DNA of 64,000 bases from Aurantibacter sp034110465 (GTDB lineage Bacteria; Bacteroidota; Bacteroidia; Flavobacteriales; Flavobacteriaceae). Shown here piece after piece: positions 32,551 through 41,030 of the stretch; the first letter of the stretch is position 1, and every line of letters starts with the position of its first letter. Location of the stretch: contig JAWUZD010000010.1 in the NCBI GenBank assembly GCA_034110465.1, positions 186,001 to 250,000 of the forward strand, given 5' to 3'. The notes beneath the pieces were generated by a model. That model was not told the DNA's origin, did not search any database, and saw nothing but the letters and a program-made list of their open reading frames with translations. Position numbers and translations under genes: made by a program.

Positions 32551-33096
32551 ATAGAAACTTCACTAACCATACTAAAACAAGGAAAAACCCTACTCTATCC
32601 TACAGATACAGTTTATGGCTTAGGTTGCGATGCTACAAACTTTGAAGCTGTAAAAAAAATATATCAATTAAAGCAGCGTGAAGAATCTAAAGCACTTATT
32701 TGTTTAGTCTGCGATGTTAAAATGTTGGAAAAATATATTGAAATTATTCCTGAAGTAGCTTATCAGATTCTAGAATTTGCTGTAAAACCTACTACTATTA
32801 TTTACGACAAACCTATTGGCATTGCTAATAACCTAGTAGCTAAAGACAACACGTTAGCTATTAGAATTGTTCATTCTGGATTTGCGCATAATTTAATTAA
32901 AAAATTTGGTAAGCCAATTGTTTCTACTTCGGCTAATATATCTGGAGAACCAACTCCAAAATCCTTTAACGAAATAAGTCCACAAATTTTAAAAGATGTA
33001 GACTATGTTGTAAATTTGCCTTGTGAATCTAATTCAAATCCTTCAACCATTATTAAATTAAGTAATACAGGTGAAGTTAAAATTATTCGCGAATAA
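32551..33096 (+). CDS. L-threonylcarbamoyladenylate synthase (TsaC/Sua5 family) with ATA start
   Basis: Makes threonylcarbamoyl-AMP for the t6A37 modification of ANN-decoding tRNAs. The YrdC core is complete if translation starts upstream of the first ATG. KTLLYPTDTVYGLGCDATN, YQLKQREESKALICLV, RIVHSGFAHNLI and KPIVSTSANISGEPTP are all present. The first in-frame ATG (32722) lies after the substrate-binding KxR/PTDTVYG region and would delete it. The frame is open from the stop of the previous gene (32545-32547), and the second codon after that stop is ATA (32551). Starting there gives 181 aa with the family's normal N-terminus. There is no GTG or TTG. This could be true ATA initiation, a degraded start or a sequence error. 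Confidence 0.85.
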   Translation: METSLTILKQGKTLLYPTDTVYGLGCDATNFEAVKKIYQLKQREESKALICLVCDVKMLEKYIEIIPEVAYQILEFAVKPTTIIYDKPIGIANNLVAKDNTLAIRIVHSGFAHNLIKKFGKPIVSTSANISGEPTPKSFNEISPQILKDVDYVVNLPCESNSNPSTIIKLSNTGEVKIIRE

Positions 33097-33162
33097 CAAA
33101 TTGTCTTTGAATTCATTTTTAAAATGACCATTCTTAGTCAGTTTTTCAAGTCCTTTTTATAA

Positions 33163-34581
33163 ATGAATTACAAACAAGCGTTACAAAATCCAATTTTTGA
33201 AATTATAGCAGAAGCTTCTCAACTTTTAAAAGTAGACAGTTATGTTATTGGCGGATTTGTTCGCGATTTCTTATTACAACGTGGACAAGCAAAAGATATA
33301 GATATAGTTGCTGTTGGTAGCGGAATTGAATTAGCTCAACAAGTAGCTAAATTATTACCTAACAAACCTAAAGTGCAAATTTTTAAGACTTATGGAACTG
33401 CCATGTTGCGTTATAACGATATAGAAGTAGAATTTGTTGGCGCAAGAAAAGAATCTTACCAAAAAGACAGCAGAAATCCTACTGTAGAAAATGGCACTTT
33501 AGAAGACGATCAAAACCGAAGAGATTTTACTATAAATGCTTTAGCATTGAGTTTAAATACGAGCACATTTGGCGATTTATTAGATCCATTTAATGGCTTA
33601 AGCGATTTAGAAAATTGCATTATAAAAACGCCACTAAATCCAGATATTACATATTCTGACGATCCATTACGTATGCTACGTGCAATACGATTTGCAACAC
33701 AACTTAATTTTAAAATTGAAAGCTCATCTTTAGCTTCTATTAGTAAAAACTCTGATAGAATAGAAATTATTACAAAAGAACGCATTGTTGTAGAGTTAAA
33801 TAAAATCTTAAAAAGTCCAGTGCCTTCAGTTGGGTTTCTTCATTTAGAACAAACAGGATTATTAGAATATATTTTACCAGAAATTACAGCTTTAAAAGGT
33901 ATTGATGAAGTTGAAGGACAAAAACATAAAGACAATTTTTACCATACGTTAGAAGTAGTAGATAATATAGCAAATCACACTAACGATTTATGGCTTCGTT
34001 GGTCGGCATTATTACATGATATTGGAAAAGCACCTACCAAAAGATTTAGTAAAAAAGTAGGTTGGACTTTTCACGGACACGAATTTGAAGGTTCTAAAAT
34101 GGTGTATCATTTGTTTAAGCGTTTAAAAATGCCATTAAATGATAAAATGAAATTCACACAGAAAATGGTATTTATGAGTTCTAGACCAATTGTTCTAGCT
34201 CAAGATACGGTTACAGATTCTGCTGTTAGACGTTTAGTTTTTGATGCTGGAGATTATGTAGATGATTTAATGACGCTTTGCGAAGCAGATATTACTACTA
34301 AAAACCCGAAGAAATTCAATAAATACCATAATAACTTTAAAATTGTAAGAGAGAAAATTATTGAAGTTGAAGAAAAAGATCATGTTAGAAATTTTCAGCC
34401 TCCGGTTTCAGGTGAAGAAATTATGGCAACTTTCAACCTAAAACCTTCAAAAGAAATAGGTATTATTAAAGAAACTATTAAAGAAGCTATTTTAGATGGT
34501 AAAATTCCTAACGAACACGATGCTGCTTTCAATTTAATGTTAGAAAAAGGCAAAACATTGGGATTAGTATCTCAATTATAA
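33163..34581 (+). CDS. cca: CCA tRNA nucleotidyltransferase with HD domain
   Basis: Adds or repairs the 3'-CCA end of tRNA, 472 aa. The class II nucleotidyltransferase head has YVIGGFVRDFLL and AKDIDIVAVG with the DxD pair. RRDFTINALALSL and DPLRMLRAIRFATQ follow, the conserved template-reading region. A C-terminal HD domain (DNFYHTLEVVDNI, then LLHDIGKAPTKRF) is intact and probably gives phosphohydrolase activity, as in other bacterial CCA enzymes. It is 66 nt after the tsaC-like gene and 12 nt before ctaA. tRNA-related neighbours tsaC and cca suggest a small operon. Confidence 0.94.
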   Translation: MNYKQALQNPIFEIIAEASQLLKVDSYVIGGFVRDFLLQRGQAKDIDIVAVGSGIELAQQVAKLLPNKPKVQIFKTYGTAMLRYNDIEVEFVGARKESYQKDSRNPTVENGTLEDDQNRRDFTINALALSLNTSTFGDLLDPFNGLSDLENCIIKTPLNPDITYSDDPLRMLRAIRFATQLNFKIESSSLASISKNSDRIEIITKERIVVELNKILKSPVPSVGFLHLEQTGLLEYILPEITALKGIDEVEGQKHKDNFYHTLEVVDNIANHTNDLWLRWSALLHDIGKAPTKRFSKKVGWTFHGHEFEGSKMVYHLFKRLKMPLNDKMKFTQKMVFMSSRPIVLAQDTVTDSAVRRLVFDAGDYVDDLMTLCEADITTKNPKKFNKYHNNFKIVREKIIEVEEKDHVRNFQPPVSGEEIMATFNLKPSKEIGIIKETIKEAILDGKIPNEHDAAFNLMLEKGKTLGLVSQL

Positions 34582-34593
34582 ACAAAAAGTAGG

Positions 34594-35619
34594 ATGAGAA
34601 AAAGTTTCAGAAACATATCTAAAGTCGCATTAGTTTGCGTCTATCTAATTATAATTGCTGGTGCAATTGTGCGTATGACAGGTTCTGGAATGGGTTGTCC
34701 TGATTGGCCAAAATGTTTTGGCTACTACGTTCCGCCATCAGATGAAAAAGATATTGTTTTTAAAGCTAATCATAATTATAACGAAGGAATAATTATAGTT
34801 AATAATGAGTCTTTATTAGTTGCTAAAAAGAGCTTTATATCAGCAAACACTTTAAATCCAAACAATTGGAAAGCGTATACAGAACATAGTTACGCCAAAT
34901 ACAATCCAACACATACCTGGATAGAATATATTAACCGACTTGCTACTGTTGTAGCAGGAATTCCTGTTTTAATTATGTTCTTATTATCCTTTTTGTTTTG
35001 GCACAAGCATAAACTAATTCCTATTTTAGGAACACTAACTATTTTAGGAATGGGATTTCAGGCTTGGTTAGGAAAAACAGTTGTAGATTCTAATTTATCG
35101 CCATATAAAATTACTATTCATATGGTAATGGCTTTAGCTATTGTGGCTTATATTTTAGGAATCATCTACTTATCTAAAACTAATTATAAACTACAAAAAT
35201 TCGACACTAAATTTAGAAATATTTTGGTATTTGCCATTATTTTAAGCTTAATACAAATTGTAATTGGAACACAGGTAAGACAAGATGTAGATCAGCAAAT
35301 TAAATTGGTTGGAAATGTAAAAGCTTTGTGGTTAAATAATCCAGATCTTAAATTTTACGTGCATAGATCCTTTTCAATCTTAGTATTTTTATTAAATACA
35401 TGGTTATTATACTACAATAAAAAACATATTTTAGGTTACACTAAAATGAAATTAGTAATGATTTGTATTGGTATAGAAATAGTTACCGGAATTGCAATGT
35501 ATTATTTTGAGTTTCCGTTTTTAACACAACCATTACATGTCGTAATAGCATCAATTATGATAGGAATTCAGTTTTATATTTTCCTTGAAGCTTATAGTAA
35601 AGCTCATAAAATTGCATAA
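34594..35619 (+). CDS. ctaA: COX15/CtaA family heme A synthase
   Basis: Integral membrane enzyme that oxidises the C8 methyl of heme O to a formyl group, making heme A for cytochrome oxidase. The 341-aa protein has about eight hydrophobic helices. The first is followed by GSGMGCPDWPKCFG, a conserved extracytoplasmic loop with the paired cysteines. HTWIEYINRLATV, HMVMALAIVAYI, HRSFSILVFLLNTW and LHVVIASIMIG supply the heme-ligand histidines. A long loop (residues 50-95) is typical of the Bacteroidota form. It follows cca by 12 nt. No other oxidase genes are in the window. Confidence 0.92.
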   Translation: MRKSFRNISKVALVCVYLIIIAGAIVRMTGSGMGCPDWPKCFGYYVPPSDEKDIVFKANHNYNEGIIIVNNESLLVAKKSFISANTLNPNNWKAYTEHSYAKYNPTHTWIEYINRLATVVAGIPVLIMFLLSFLFWHKHKLIPILGTLTILGMGFQAWLGKTVVDSNLSPYKITIHMVMALAIVAYILGIIYLSKTNYKLQKFDTKFRNILVFAIILSLIQIVIGTQVRQDVDQQIKLVGNVKALWLNNPDLKFYVHRSFSILVFLLNTWLLYYNKKHILGYTKMKLVMICIGIEIVTGIAMYYFEFPFLTQPLHVVIASIMIGIQFYIFLEAYSKAHKIA

Positions 35620-35624
35620 CTTTG
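35617..35624 (+). promoter_or_regulatory. -7 box TAACTTTG for the pRiA4b-like gene
   Basis: Exact TAnnTTTG overlapping the ctaA stop codon, 19 nt before the ATG at 35644. Confidence 0.45.
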
Positions 35625-35643
35625 CACTAGAACAAATCCATAT

Positions 35644-36168
35644 ATGATTTACAGATTTAGAGTTATTTTAGACCACGATAGCAAAGAAGATATTTTTAGA
35701 GATATTGAGATTTCTAGCACAGATACTTTAGAAGAACTACACAATAGTATTACCCAAGCTTTTGGTTTTGACGGTAACGAAATGGCTTCTTTTTATATGA
35801 GTAACGACGATTGGGATCAAGGTGAGGAAATTTCTTTATTTGATTTAAGCGAAGGATTAACAAATGTACGTTTAATGAACGAATCTCCATTAGATGATAA
35901 TGTTGGCGTAAAACAGACCAAGCTTATTTATGTGTACGATTTTTTAAGTATGTGGACATTTTTTGTGGAATTAGCCGAAATTGTAGAAGAAGTAGATGGC
36001 GTAGATTATCCTAACCTTATGTTTGTTCACGGACAAATTCCAGATACTGCTCCAGAAAAAGTATTTGAAGCTGAAAAAGATGAATTTTCTGATGAGTTTG
36101 ATGACGAAGACGATGATTTTGATATTAACGATTATGATAATTTAGATTTCGAAGAGAATTGGAATTAA
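35644..36168 (+). CDS. plasmid pRiA4b ORF-3-like protein
   Basis: A 174-aa cytoplasmic protein of the pRiA4b ORF-3 family. MIYRFRVILDHDSKEDIFRD and TLEELHNSITQAFGFDGNEM are the signature start. MASFYMSNDDWDQGEEI and YVYDFLSMWTFFVELAEI continue the domain. The C-terminal 35 residues are almost all Asp and Glu. The function of the family is unknown, though it is common on chromosomes of Bacteroidota. Immediately after it comes a decayed gene, so this point marks the left end of an accessory stretch. Confidence 0.87.
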   Translation: MIYRFRVILDHDSKEDIFRDIEISSTDTLEELHNSITQAFGFDGNEMASFYMSNDDWDQGEEISLFDLSEGLTNVRLMNESPLDDNVGVKQTKLIYVYDFLSMWTFFVELAEIVEEVDGVDYPNLMFVHGQIPDTAPEKVFEAEKDEFSDEFDDEDDDFDINDYDNLDFEENWN

Positions 36169-36682
36169 AGAAATAAGAGTTATACTTTTCCTCACGTTAT
36201 TATTTACTAATTATATTTTATCTCAAAATGAAGACTGAAACACTTATGATTTAGATTCTATTATTTCAATCAAAATGCCCGGTGACGTTTTTGAATTAGA
36301 TAGTATTGTTAAAGGGCTTGAAAGCTCTATACCATAAAAACTAACATTAAAAGAGCCTATTACCAATCAAACATTTAGAGGCTATAAATTAGTATTCATT
36401 GACTCATTAAGCAAGCCTAAATTTGAAAGTAAAATTTATTTATTAAATAACTATCTATACTCATTTTATTATGCTAGTTTAGATAATAATGAAAAGAATA
36501 GACTATTAAAATCAATAGTAATAAATAACAAACAAAATAGTATTAGTCAATTTATAGGAAAACCTAAGAGTTATAGAATGGAATATTTATTTGGAAAATA
36601 CATTTTCTTCTTTTTAATACTGGGACTTATTATTTATTTCATAATAAATCGAAATAAAAATCAATTACACTTCCATAATTAA
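36164..36682 (+). pseudogene. degraded gene for a small exported membrane protein
   Basis: One continuous frame reads through with only two in-frame stops, TGA (36236-36238) and TAA (36335-36337), and no frameshift. The conceptual product begins with a signal-peptide-like VILFLTLLFTNYILSQNED. It then reads NTYDLDSIISIKMPGDVFEL and YKLVFIDSLSKPKFESKIYL, and ends with a membrane helix YIFFFLILGLIIYFIINRN. The motif IKMPGDVFELD resembles a family of hypothetical flavobacterial proteins I recall (MPGEVFELD). No ATG lies before the signal peptide; the frame overlaps the previous stop. I interpret it as a recently inactivated gene. Confidence 0.75.
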
Positions 36683-36837
36683 AAAAATAATTATTCTTTA
36701 TTTAAAACATATAGATAGTTTCATGTTTTCTACATTTAGGTTTTATTCAAAAAATCTTTGAAGACAAAAATTCAATTAATTTTATTCAAGAATATTAAAA
36801 TATCAATTCTTATATTTCGAATTATATAATTTAAATT

Positions 36838-37227
36838 ATGAAAATAGAACTCTCAAAGTGGATTATAATTATGTTCGGCACTTTCATTATAATAGCTGGA
36901 TTCACAATGTTTTTTAATCCAAGAAAAGCAAGGTATATATTAAGAAAATTTGCTAGTACCAATTTTATAAATTATACTGAAATTACATTAAGAATGAGTA
37001 TTGGAATAGCACTTATTTTATATTCTAATTTTTGCAAATTCCCAGAAACATTTAAAATACTAGGATGGTTTATGCTAATAACAGCATTAATTCTTTATTG
37101 TATTCCGAGAAAATTACATCATAAATTCTCTATAAAAAGTGCTGATATTATTAAACCAATTTATTTTAAATTTATTTCGCCTTTTGCTTTTCTGTTTGGC
37201 GGGTTTATACTTTATAATGTCAATTGA
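36838..37227 (+). CDS. small integral membrane protein, function unknown
   Basis: A 129-aa protein with about four transmembrane helices: WIIIMFGTFIIIAGFTMF, MSIGIALILYSNFC, ILGWFMLITALILYCI and FKFISPFAFLFGGFILYN. Short positively charged loops (NPRKARYILRKF, IPRKLHHKF) suggest cytoplasmic sides. I do not recognise a family with a known role. A box TATATTTC with one mismatch to TAnnTTTG lies about 20 nt upstream. It sits between a pseudogene and a VOC-like lipoprotein gene, in a stretch that looks accessory. Confidence 0.7.
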   Translation: MKIELSKWIIIMFGTFIIIAGFTMFFNPRKARYILRKFASTNFINYTEITLRMSIGIALILYSNFCKFPETFKILGWFMLITALILYCIPRKLHHKFSIKSADIIKPIYFKFISPFAFLFGGFILYNVN

Positions 37228-37278
37228 AATTGAATAAAAAAGCAACAAAAACACTGCAAAACAACAAAACAATTTTAA

Positions 37279-38112
37279 ATGAGTTTACGTAATTACATTC
37301 TAATTTTAGTTTTGACATTTAGTATATTGTCCTGTAAGGATCAAAAAACTGATATAAACCTATATGAAAAAACTGAAACTATTTCAACAGAATTAAAAGT
37401 TGACCATTTTAATATTTGGGTTAAAAATCCAACAAAAACTCAAAAACTTTTAACCAATATTGGATTTACTGCCGTTCCAGATACACTTTCTCAAATACAT
37501 CAAGGTCAAGGTACAACAGGAAGGTATTTCTATTTTTTAAATAGTTATCTCGAACTAATTTTTGTTTATAACCAAACCGAATTTGAGGAGAATAACAAAA
37601 AAAATAACGCGTTAGATTTTAAAGAAAGAACCAACTTTAAAAAAAATGGAGCTTCACCATTTAGTATTGCGCTTAAGGTAAAAGATTATAATGTAGAAAA
37701 AATTCCTTTCAAAAAAATTAGTTACCATCAAGATTGGATGGAAGAAAACACGAATATCTATTCAGCAAAAAACTCAAAAATAAATCTTAAAGAACCTTCA
37801 ATTTTTGTTGTATACCCAGAAATTGAATGGGAAGAATTTGAAACAATTTCTGATTTAAAAAATATCCCCGAAGAATACGCAATTTGGAGAGAATTTTATA
37901 AGCATCCAAATGGAGCACAAAAAGTAACCAAAATTATAATTACCTCAAGCAATTTGAACTTGAATACAGAAACTATTAAAGCAATAAACGGAATTGAAAA
38001 TTTAACCATTAAAAACGGTAAAGAGCATTTAATGGAACTTCACTTTGATAATGACGTTCAAAGAATTTTTTTTGATTTAAGACCTGAATTACCATTGATT
38101 ATATATTTGTGA
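37279..38112 (+). CDS. lipoprotein with VOC/glyoxalase-like domain
   Basis: A 277-aa probable lipoprotein: LILVLTFSILSCKDQ gives a lipobox with Cys19. Residues about 40-230 resemble the two-module glyoxalase-like (VOC) fold: VDHFNIWVKNPTKTQKLL begins a typical paired beta-alpha-beta unit with an aromatic/His start. GQGTTGRYFYFLNSYLELIF and FSIALKVKDYNVEKIPF continue it. A second H, PNGAQKVTKIIITSSNL, begins the last module. The metal ligands of true glyoxalases are not clearly conserved, so it may be a binding rather than catalytic protein. Being extracytoplasmic is unusual for VOC enzymes. A strong terminator follows. Confidence 0.65.
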   Translation: MSLRNYILILVLTFSILSCKDQKTDINLYEKTETISTELKVDHFNIWVKNPTKTQKLLTNIGFTAVPDTLSQIHQGQGTTGRYFYFLNSYLELIFVYNQTEFEENNKKNNALDFKERTNFKKNGASPFSIALKVKDYNVEKIPFKKISYHQDWMEENTNIYSAKNSKINLKEPSIFVVYPEIEWEEFETISDLKNIPEEYAIWREFYKHPNGAQKVTKIIITSSNLNLNTETIKAINGIENLTIKNGKEHLMELHFDNDVQRIFFDLRPELPLIIYL

Positions 38113-38114
38113 TT

Positions 38115-38156
38115 AAACAAAAAAGCAACCTTTATATAAAGATTGCTTTTTTGTTT
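38115..38156. terminator. bidirectional terminator between the VOC-like gene and glyA
   Basis: Near-perfect 42-nt palindrome: AAACAAAAAAGCAA / TTGCTTTTTTGTTT arms with an inner TTTATATAAA core. It serves both convergent genes. Confidence 0.9.
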
Positions 38157-38175
38157 AGTATAATAAAAGTGAAAT

Positions 38176-39450
38176 TTACATTTTAAATAATGGTAAATCT
38201 TTCATCAACTCATTTACTTTTATTTTAACAGCTTCTAGTGTTGCTTCATCTTCAGAATTAATTAGAACCTTATCAATTAAATCTACAACAGTTTCCATAT
38301 CGGTTTCTTTTAAACCTCTTGTAGTAACGGCTGCAGAACCAATTCTAATTCCAGAAGTAACAAATGGGCTTTTATCATCAAAAGGAACCATATTTTTATT
38401 TACAGTTATATCTGCTTTCACTAAAGCATTTTCAGCATCTTTACCAGAAATATTTTTGTTACGTAAATCTATTAACATCATATGGTTATCAGTTCCATTA
38501 GATATTAATTTATAGTCACGTTTTACAAAAGCTTCCGCTAATGCATTTGCGTTTTTCTTTACTTGTAACATATAATGCATAAACTCATCTGTTAAAGCTT
38601 CTCCAAAAGCAATAGCTTTAGCTGCAATAATATGTTCTAATGGTCCACCTTGATTTCCTGGAAACACACCAGAATCTAATAAAGAAGACATTTTTCGTAA
38701 ATTTCCGTTTTTTAACGTGATTCCAAAAGGGTTATCAAAATCTTTACCCATTAAAATCATTCCACCTCTTGGCCCACGTAATGTTTTATGTGTTGTAGTT
38801 GTAACAACATGGCAATGTGGTAATGGATCGTTTAAAATACCTTTAGCAATTAAACCTGCTGGATGAGAAATGTCTGCTAATAAAATAGCGTTTACGCTAT
38901 CTGCAATTTCTCTAAATCTTGCGAAATCTATATCTCTAGAATAAGCAGAAGCACCAGCAATAATTAATTTTGGTTGCTCTCTTGTAGCAATCTCCTGAAT
39001 TTTATCATAATTCAAACGTCCGGTTTCCTTTTCTACGCCATAAAATACTGGATTATATAAACGTCCAGAAAAATTTACTGGAGATCCGTGAGTTAAATGT
39101 CCTCCATGCGATAAATCGAATCCTAAAATCTTATCTCCTGGTTTTATACAAGCATGAAAAACAGCTGTATTAGCTTGACTTCCAGAATGTGGCTGCACAT
39201 TAACGTATTCCGCTCCAAATAATGCTTTTGCACGATCTATTGCTATTTGCTCTACTTCATCTACCACTTCGCAACCACCATAATAGCGTTTACCAGGATA
39301 ACCTTCGGCATATTTATTTGTTAAAACAGAACCTGCAGCTTCCATAACCTGGTCGCTAACAAAATTTTCTGATGCAATTAATTCTAGTCCGTGTAATTGG
39401 CGCTCTTTTTCAGCTTCAATTAATTCAAATATTTGTTCGTCGCGTTGCAT
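38176..39450 (-). CDS. glyA: serine hydroxymethyltransferase
   Basis: PLP enzyme that interconverts serine and glycine and loads one-carbon units onto tetrahydrofolate, 424 aa. HGLELIASENFVSDQVMEA, TNKYAEGYPGKRYYGGCE and HSGSQAN are the opening signature. The PLP lysine lies in VVTTTTHKTLRGPRGGMIL. FPGNQGGPLEHIIAAKAIAF and TSGIRIGSAAVTTRG complete the active site. The gene is divergent from fahA across 200 bases that hold promoters for both. The pairing of glyA with fahA is seen in other flavobacteria. Full-length with no anomalies. Confidence 0.98.
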   Translation of the reverse strand: MQRDEQIFELIEAEKERQLHGLELIASENFVSDQVMEAAGSVLTNKYAEGYPGKRYYGGCEVVDEVEQIAIDRAKALFGAEYVNVQPHSGSQANTAVFHACIKPGDKILGFDLSHGGHLTHGSPVNFSGRLYNPVFYGVEKETGRLNYDKIQEIATREQPKLIIAGASAYSRDIDFARFREIADSVNAILLADISHPAGLIAKGILNDPLPHCHVVTTTTHKTLRGPRGGMILMGKDFDNPFGITLKNGNLRKMSSLLDSGVFPGNQGGPLEHIIAAKAIAFGEALTDEFMHYMLQVKKNANALAEAFVKRDYKLISNGTDNHMMLIDLRNKNISGKDAENALVKADITVNKNMVPFDDKSPFVTSGIRIGSAAVTTRGLKETDMETVVDLIDKVLINSEDEATLEAVKIKVNELMKDLPLFKM

Positions 39451-39475
39451 AACAATAGATTATTTTAATAAGCCA

Positions 39476-39483
39476 CAAAAATA
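39476..39483 (-). promoter_or_regulatory. -7 box TATTTTTG for glyA
   Basis: Exact TAnnTTTG on the minus strand, 25 nt before the glyA ATG. A TTG lies 24 nt further upstream, longer than the usual spacing. Confidence 0.45.
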
Positions 39484-39607
39484 AGAAATCAAAAAGTTTT
39501 AATCATTCAATTAAAATGAATTCTTTACAAAAACTATCAATTTGATTAATTCTAAAAATTTAACGCATTTTTAAAAGTTAATATTAGTATTAAAATCAAA
39601 AATTATG

Positions 39608-39615
39608 TAGGTTTG
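39608..39615 (+). promoter_or_regulatory. -7 box TAGGTTTG for fahA
   Basis: Exact TAnnTTTG, 35 nt before the ATG at 39651. Confidence 0.5.
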
Positions 39616-39650
39616 ATAGAATATTGAGAACCTTATAAAAAAATTAACCT

Positions 39651-40940
39651 ATGCCAATTACAGCAAATAATCCAGACAGAAAATCGTGGCTACACGTCGA
39701 TAAGAATTCAGATTTCCCTATTCAAAATATTCCTTTTGGGGTATTTTTAACTAGAGACGATATTATTACTATCGGAACTCGAATTGGAGATACTGCTATT
39801 GATTTAGGTGCTTTACACCAATTAGGATATTTTAAAGATATCCCTTTAACAGACGATATTTTTCTTCAAGATACTTTAAACGATTTTATTGCTGATGGAC
39901 GTAAAACATGGCGTGCAGTTAGAAATAGAATAGCCAAAATATTTGATGTTGAAAATGATATTTTAAAGAACAATTTAAAGGATAAGGAAGTTGTTTTATT
40001 TCGTTTAGACGAAATTGAAATGCAATTACCTGTTCAAGTTGGAGATTATACAGATTTTTACTCAAGCATTGAACATGCTACTAACGTAGGAACTATGTTT
40101 AGAGATCCAGATAATGCATTATTACCAAATTGGTTACATATACCAGTTGGTTATCACGGAAGAAGTAGTTCTATTATTCCTTCTGGAATTCCTGTACACA
40201 GACCGCAAGGTCAAACTTTACCTGCTGGTGCAACAGATCCTGTTTTTGGACCAAGTAGATTAGTAGATTTTGAATTAGAAATGGCTTTTATCACAACAGA
40301 TGCAAACGATTTAGGAGAACCAATTCCTGTAGATGAAGCTGAAGAGTACATCTTTGGAATGGTATTATTTAACGATTGGTCTGCAAGAGATATGCAGAAA
40401 TGGGAATATGTGCCTTTAGGACCCTTTTTAGCTAAAAGTTTTGCTTCTTCAGTATCGCCTTGGATTGTGACTTTAGATGCGTTACAAACTTATAAAGTAA
40501 AAGGACCAAAACCTTTAAAAAAGCAATTACCTTACTTACAACAAACTGGAGAGAAGAGTTACGATATTAATTTAGAAGTAGCTATTCAACCAGAAAAGCA
40601 GAAAGAAACCATAGTATCTCGTTCTAATTTCAAGTATATGTATTGGAGCATGTCTCAACAATTAGCTCATCACACCTCTAATGGGTGCCCTGTAAATTCT
40701 GGAGACTTAATGGGAAGTGGAACAATTTCTGGACCAACACCAGATTCATATGGCTCTATGTTAGAATTATCTTGGAAAGGCACAAAACCTCTTAAAATGA
40801 ACGATGGTTCTGAACGTAAATTTATTAACGATAACGATACGGTTATTATGCGTGGTTATTGTGAAAATAACGGAACCCGAATTGGTTTTGGAGAAGTTAG
40901 CACCAAACTTTTACCAGTTTTTGAACCTAAGAAAAAATAA
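39651..40940 (+). CDS. fahA: fumarylacetoacetase
   Basis: Last enzyme of tyrosine and homogentisate breakdown: hydrolyses fumarylacetoacetate to fumarate and acetoacetate. The protein is 429 aa, usual for the bacterial/eukaryotic FAH type with an N-terminal SH3-like domain (WLHVDKNSDFPIQNIPFGVF). The catalytic barrel shows YTDFYSSIEHATNVGTMFRD, HIPVGYHGRSSSI, LVDFELEMAFI with the metal-binding ExE, NDWSARDMQKWEY, PLGPFLAKSF and GDLMGSGTISG. Other tyrosine-degradation genes are not in the window. It has its own promoter and a strong terminator, so it is monocistronic. Confidence 0.97.
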   Translation: MPITANNPDRKSWLHVDKNSDFPIQNIPFGVFLTRDDIITIGTRIGDTAIDLGALHQLGYFKDIPLTDDIFLQDTLNDFIADGRKTWRAVRNRIAKIFDVENDILKNNLKDKEVVLFRLDEIEMQLPVQVGDYTDFYSSIEHATNVGTMFRDPDNALLPNWLHIPVGYHGRSSSIIPSGIPVHRPQGQTLPAGATDPVFGPSRLVDFELEMAFITTDANDLGEPIPVDEAEEYIFGMVLFNDWSARDMQKWEYVPLGPFLAKSFASSVSPWIVTLDALQTYKVKGPKPLKKQLPYLQQTGEKSYDINLEVAIQPEKQKETIVSRSNFKYMYWSMSQQLAHHTSNGCPVNSGDLMGSGTISGPTPDSYGSMLELSWKGTKPLKMNDGSERKFINDNDTVIMRGYCENNGTRIGFGEVSTKLLPVFEPKKK

Positions 40941-40959
40941 ATAATATTAAACTTTTATA

Positions 40960-40993
40960 AAATAACCCTTAATTTTATTAAGGGTTATTTTTT
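40960..40993 (+). terminator. intrinsic terminator after fahA
   Basis: Fourteen-base stem AAATAACCCTTAAT / ATTAAGGGTTATTT with a 3-nt loop and a T tract. Confidence 0.9.
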
Positions 40994-41030
40994 GGTATAT
41001 TATTTGATCAGAAAAACAAAACCAATCTAT

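Noticed and set aside
36236..36238. In-frame TGA read as selenocysteine
   Set aside because: No SECIS-like stem follows and a second stop of a different type (TAA) occurs 99 bases later, so decay is simpler.
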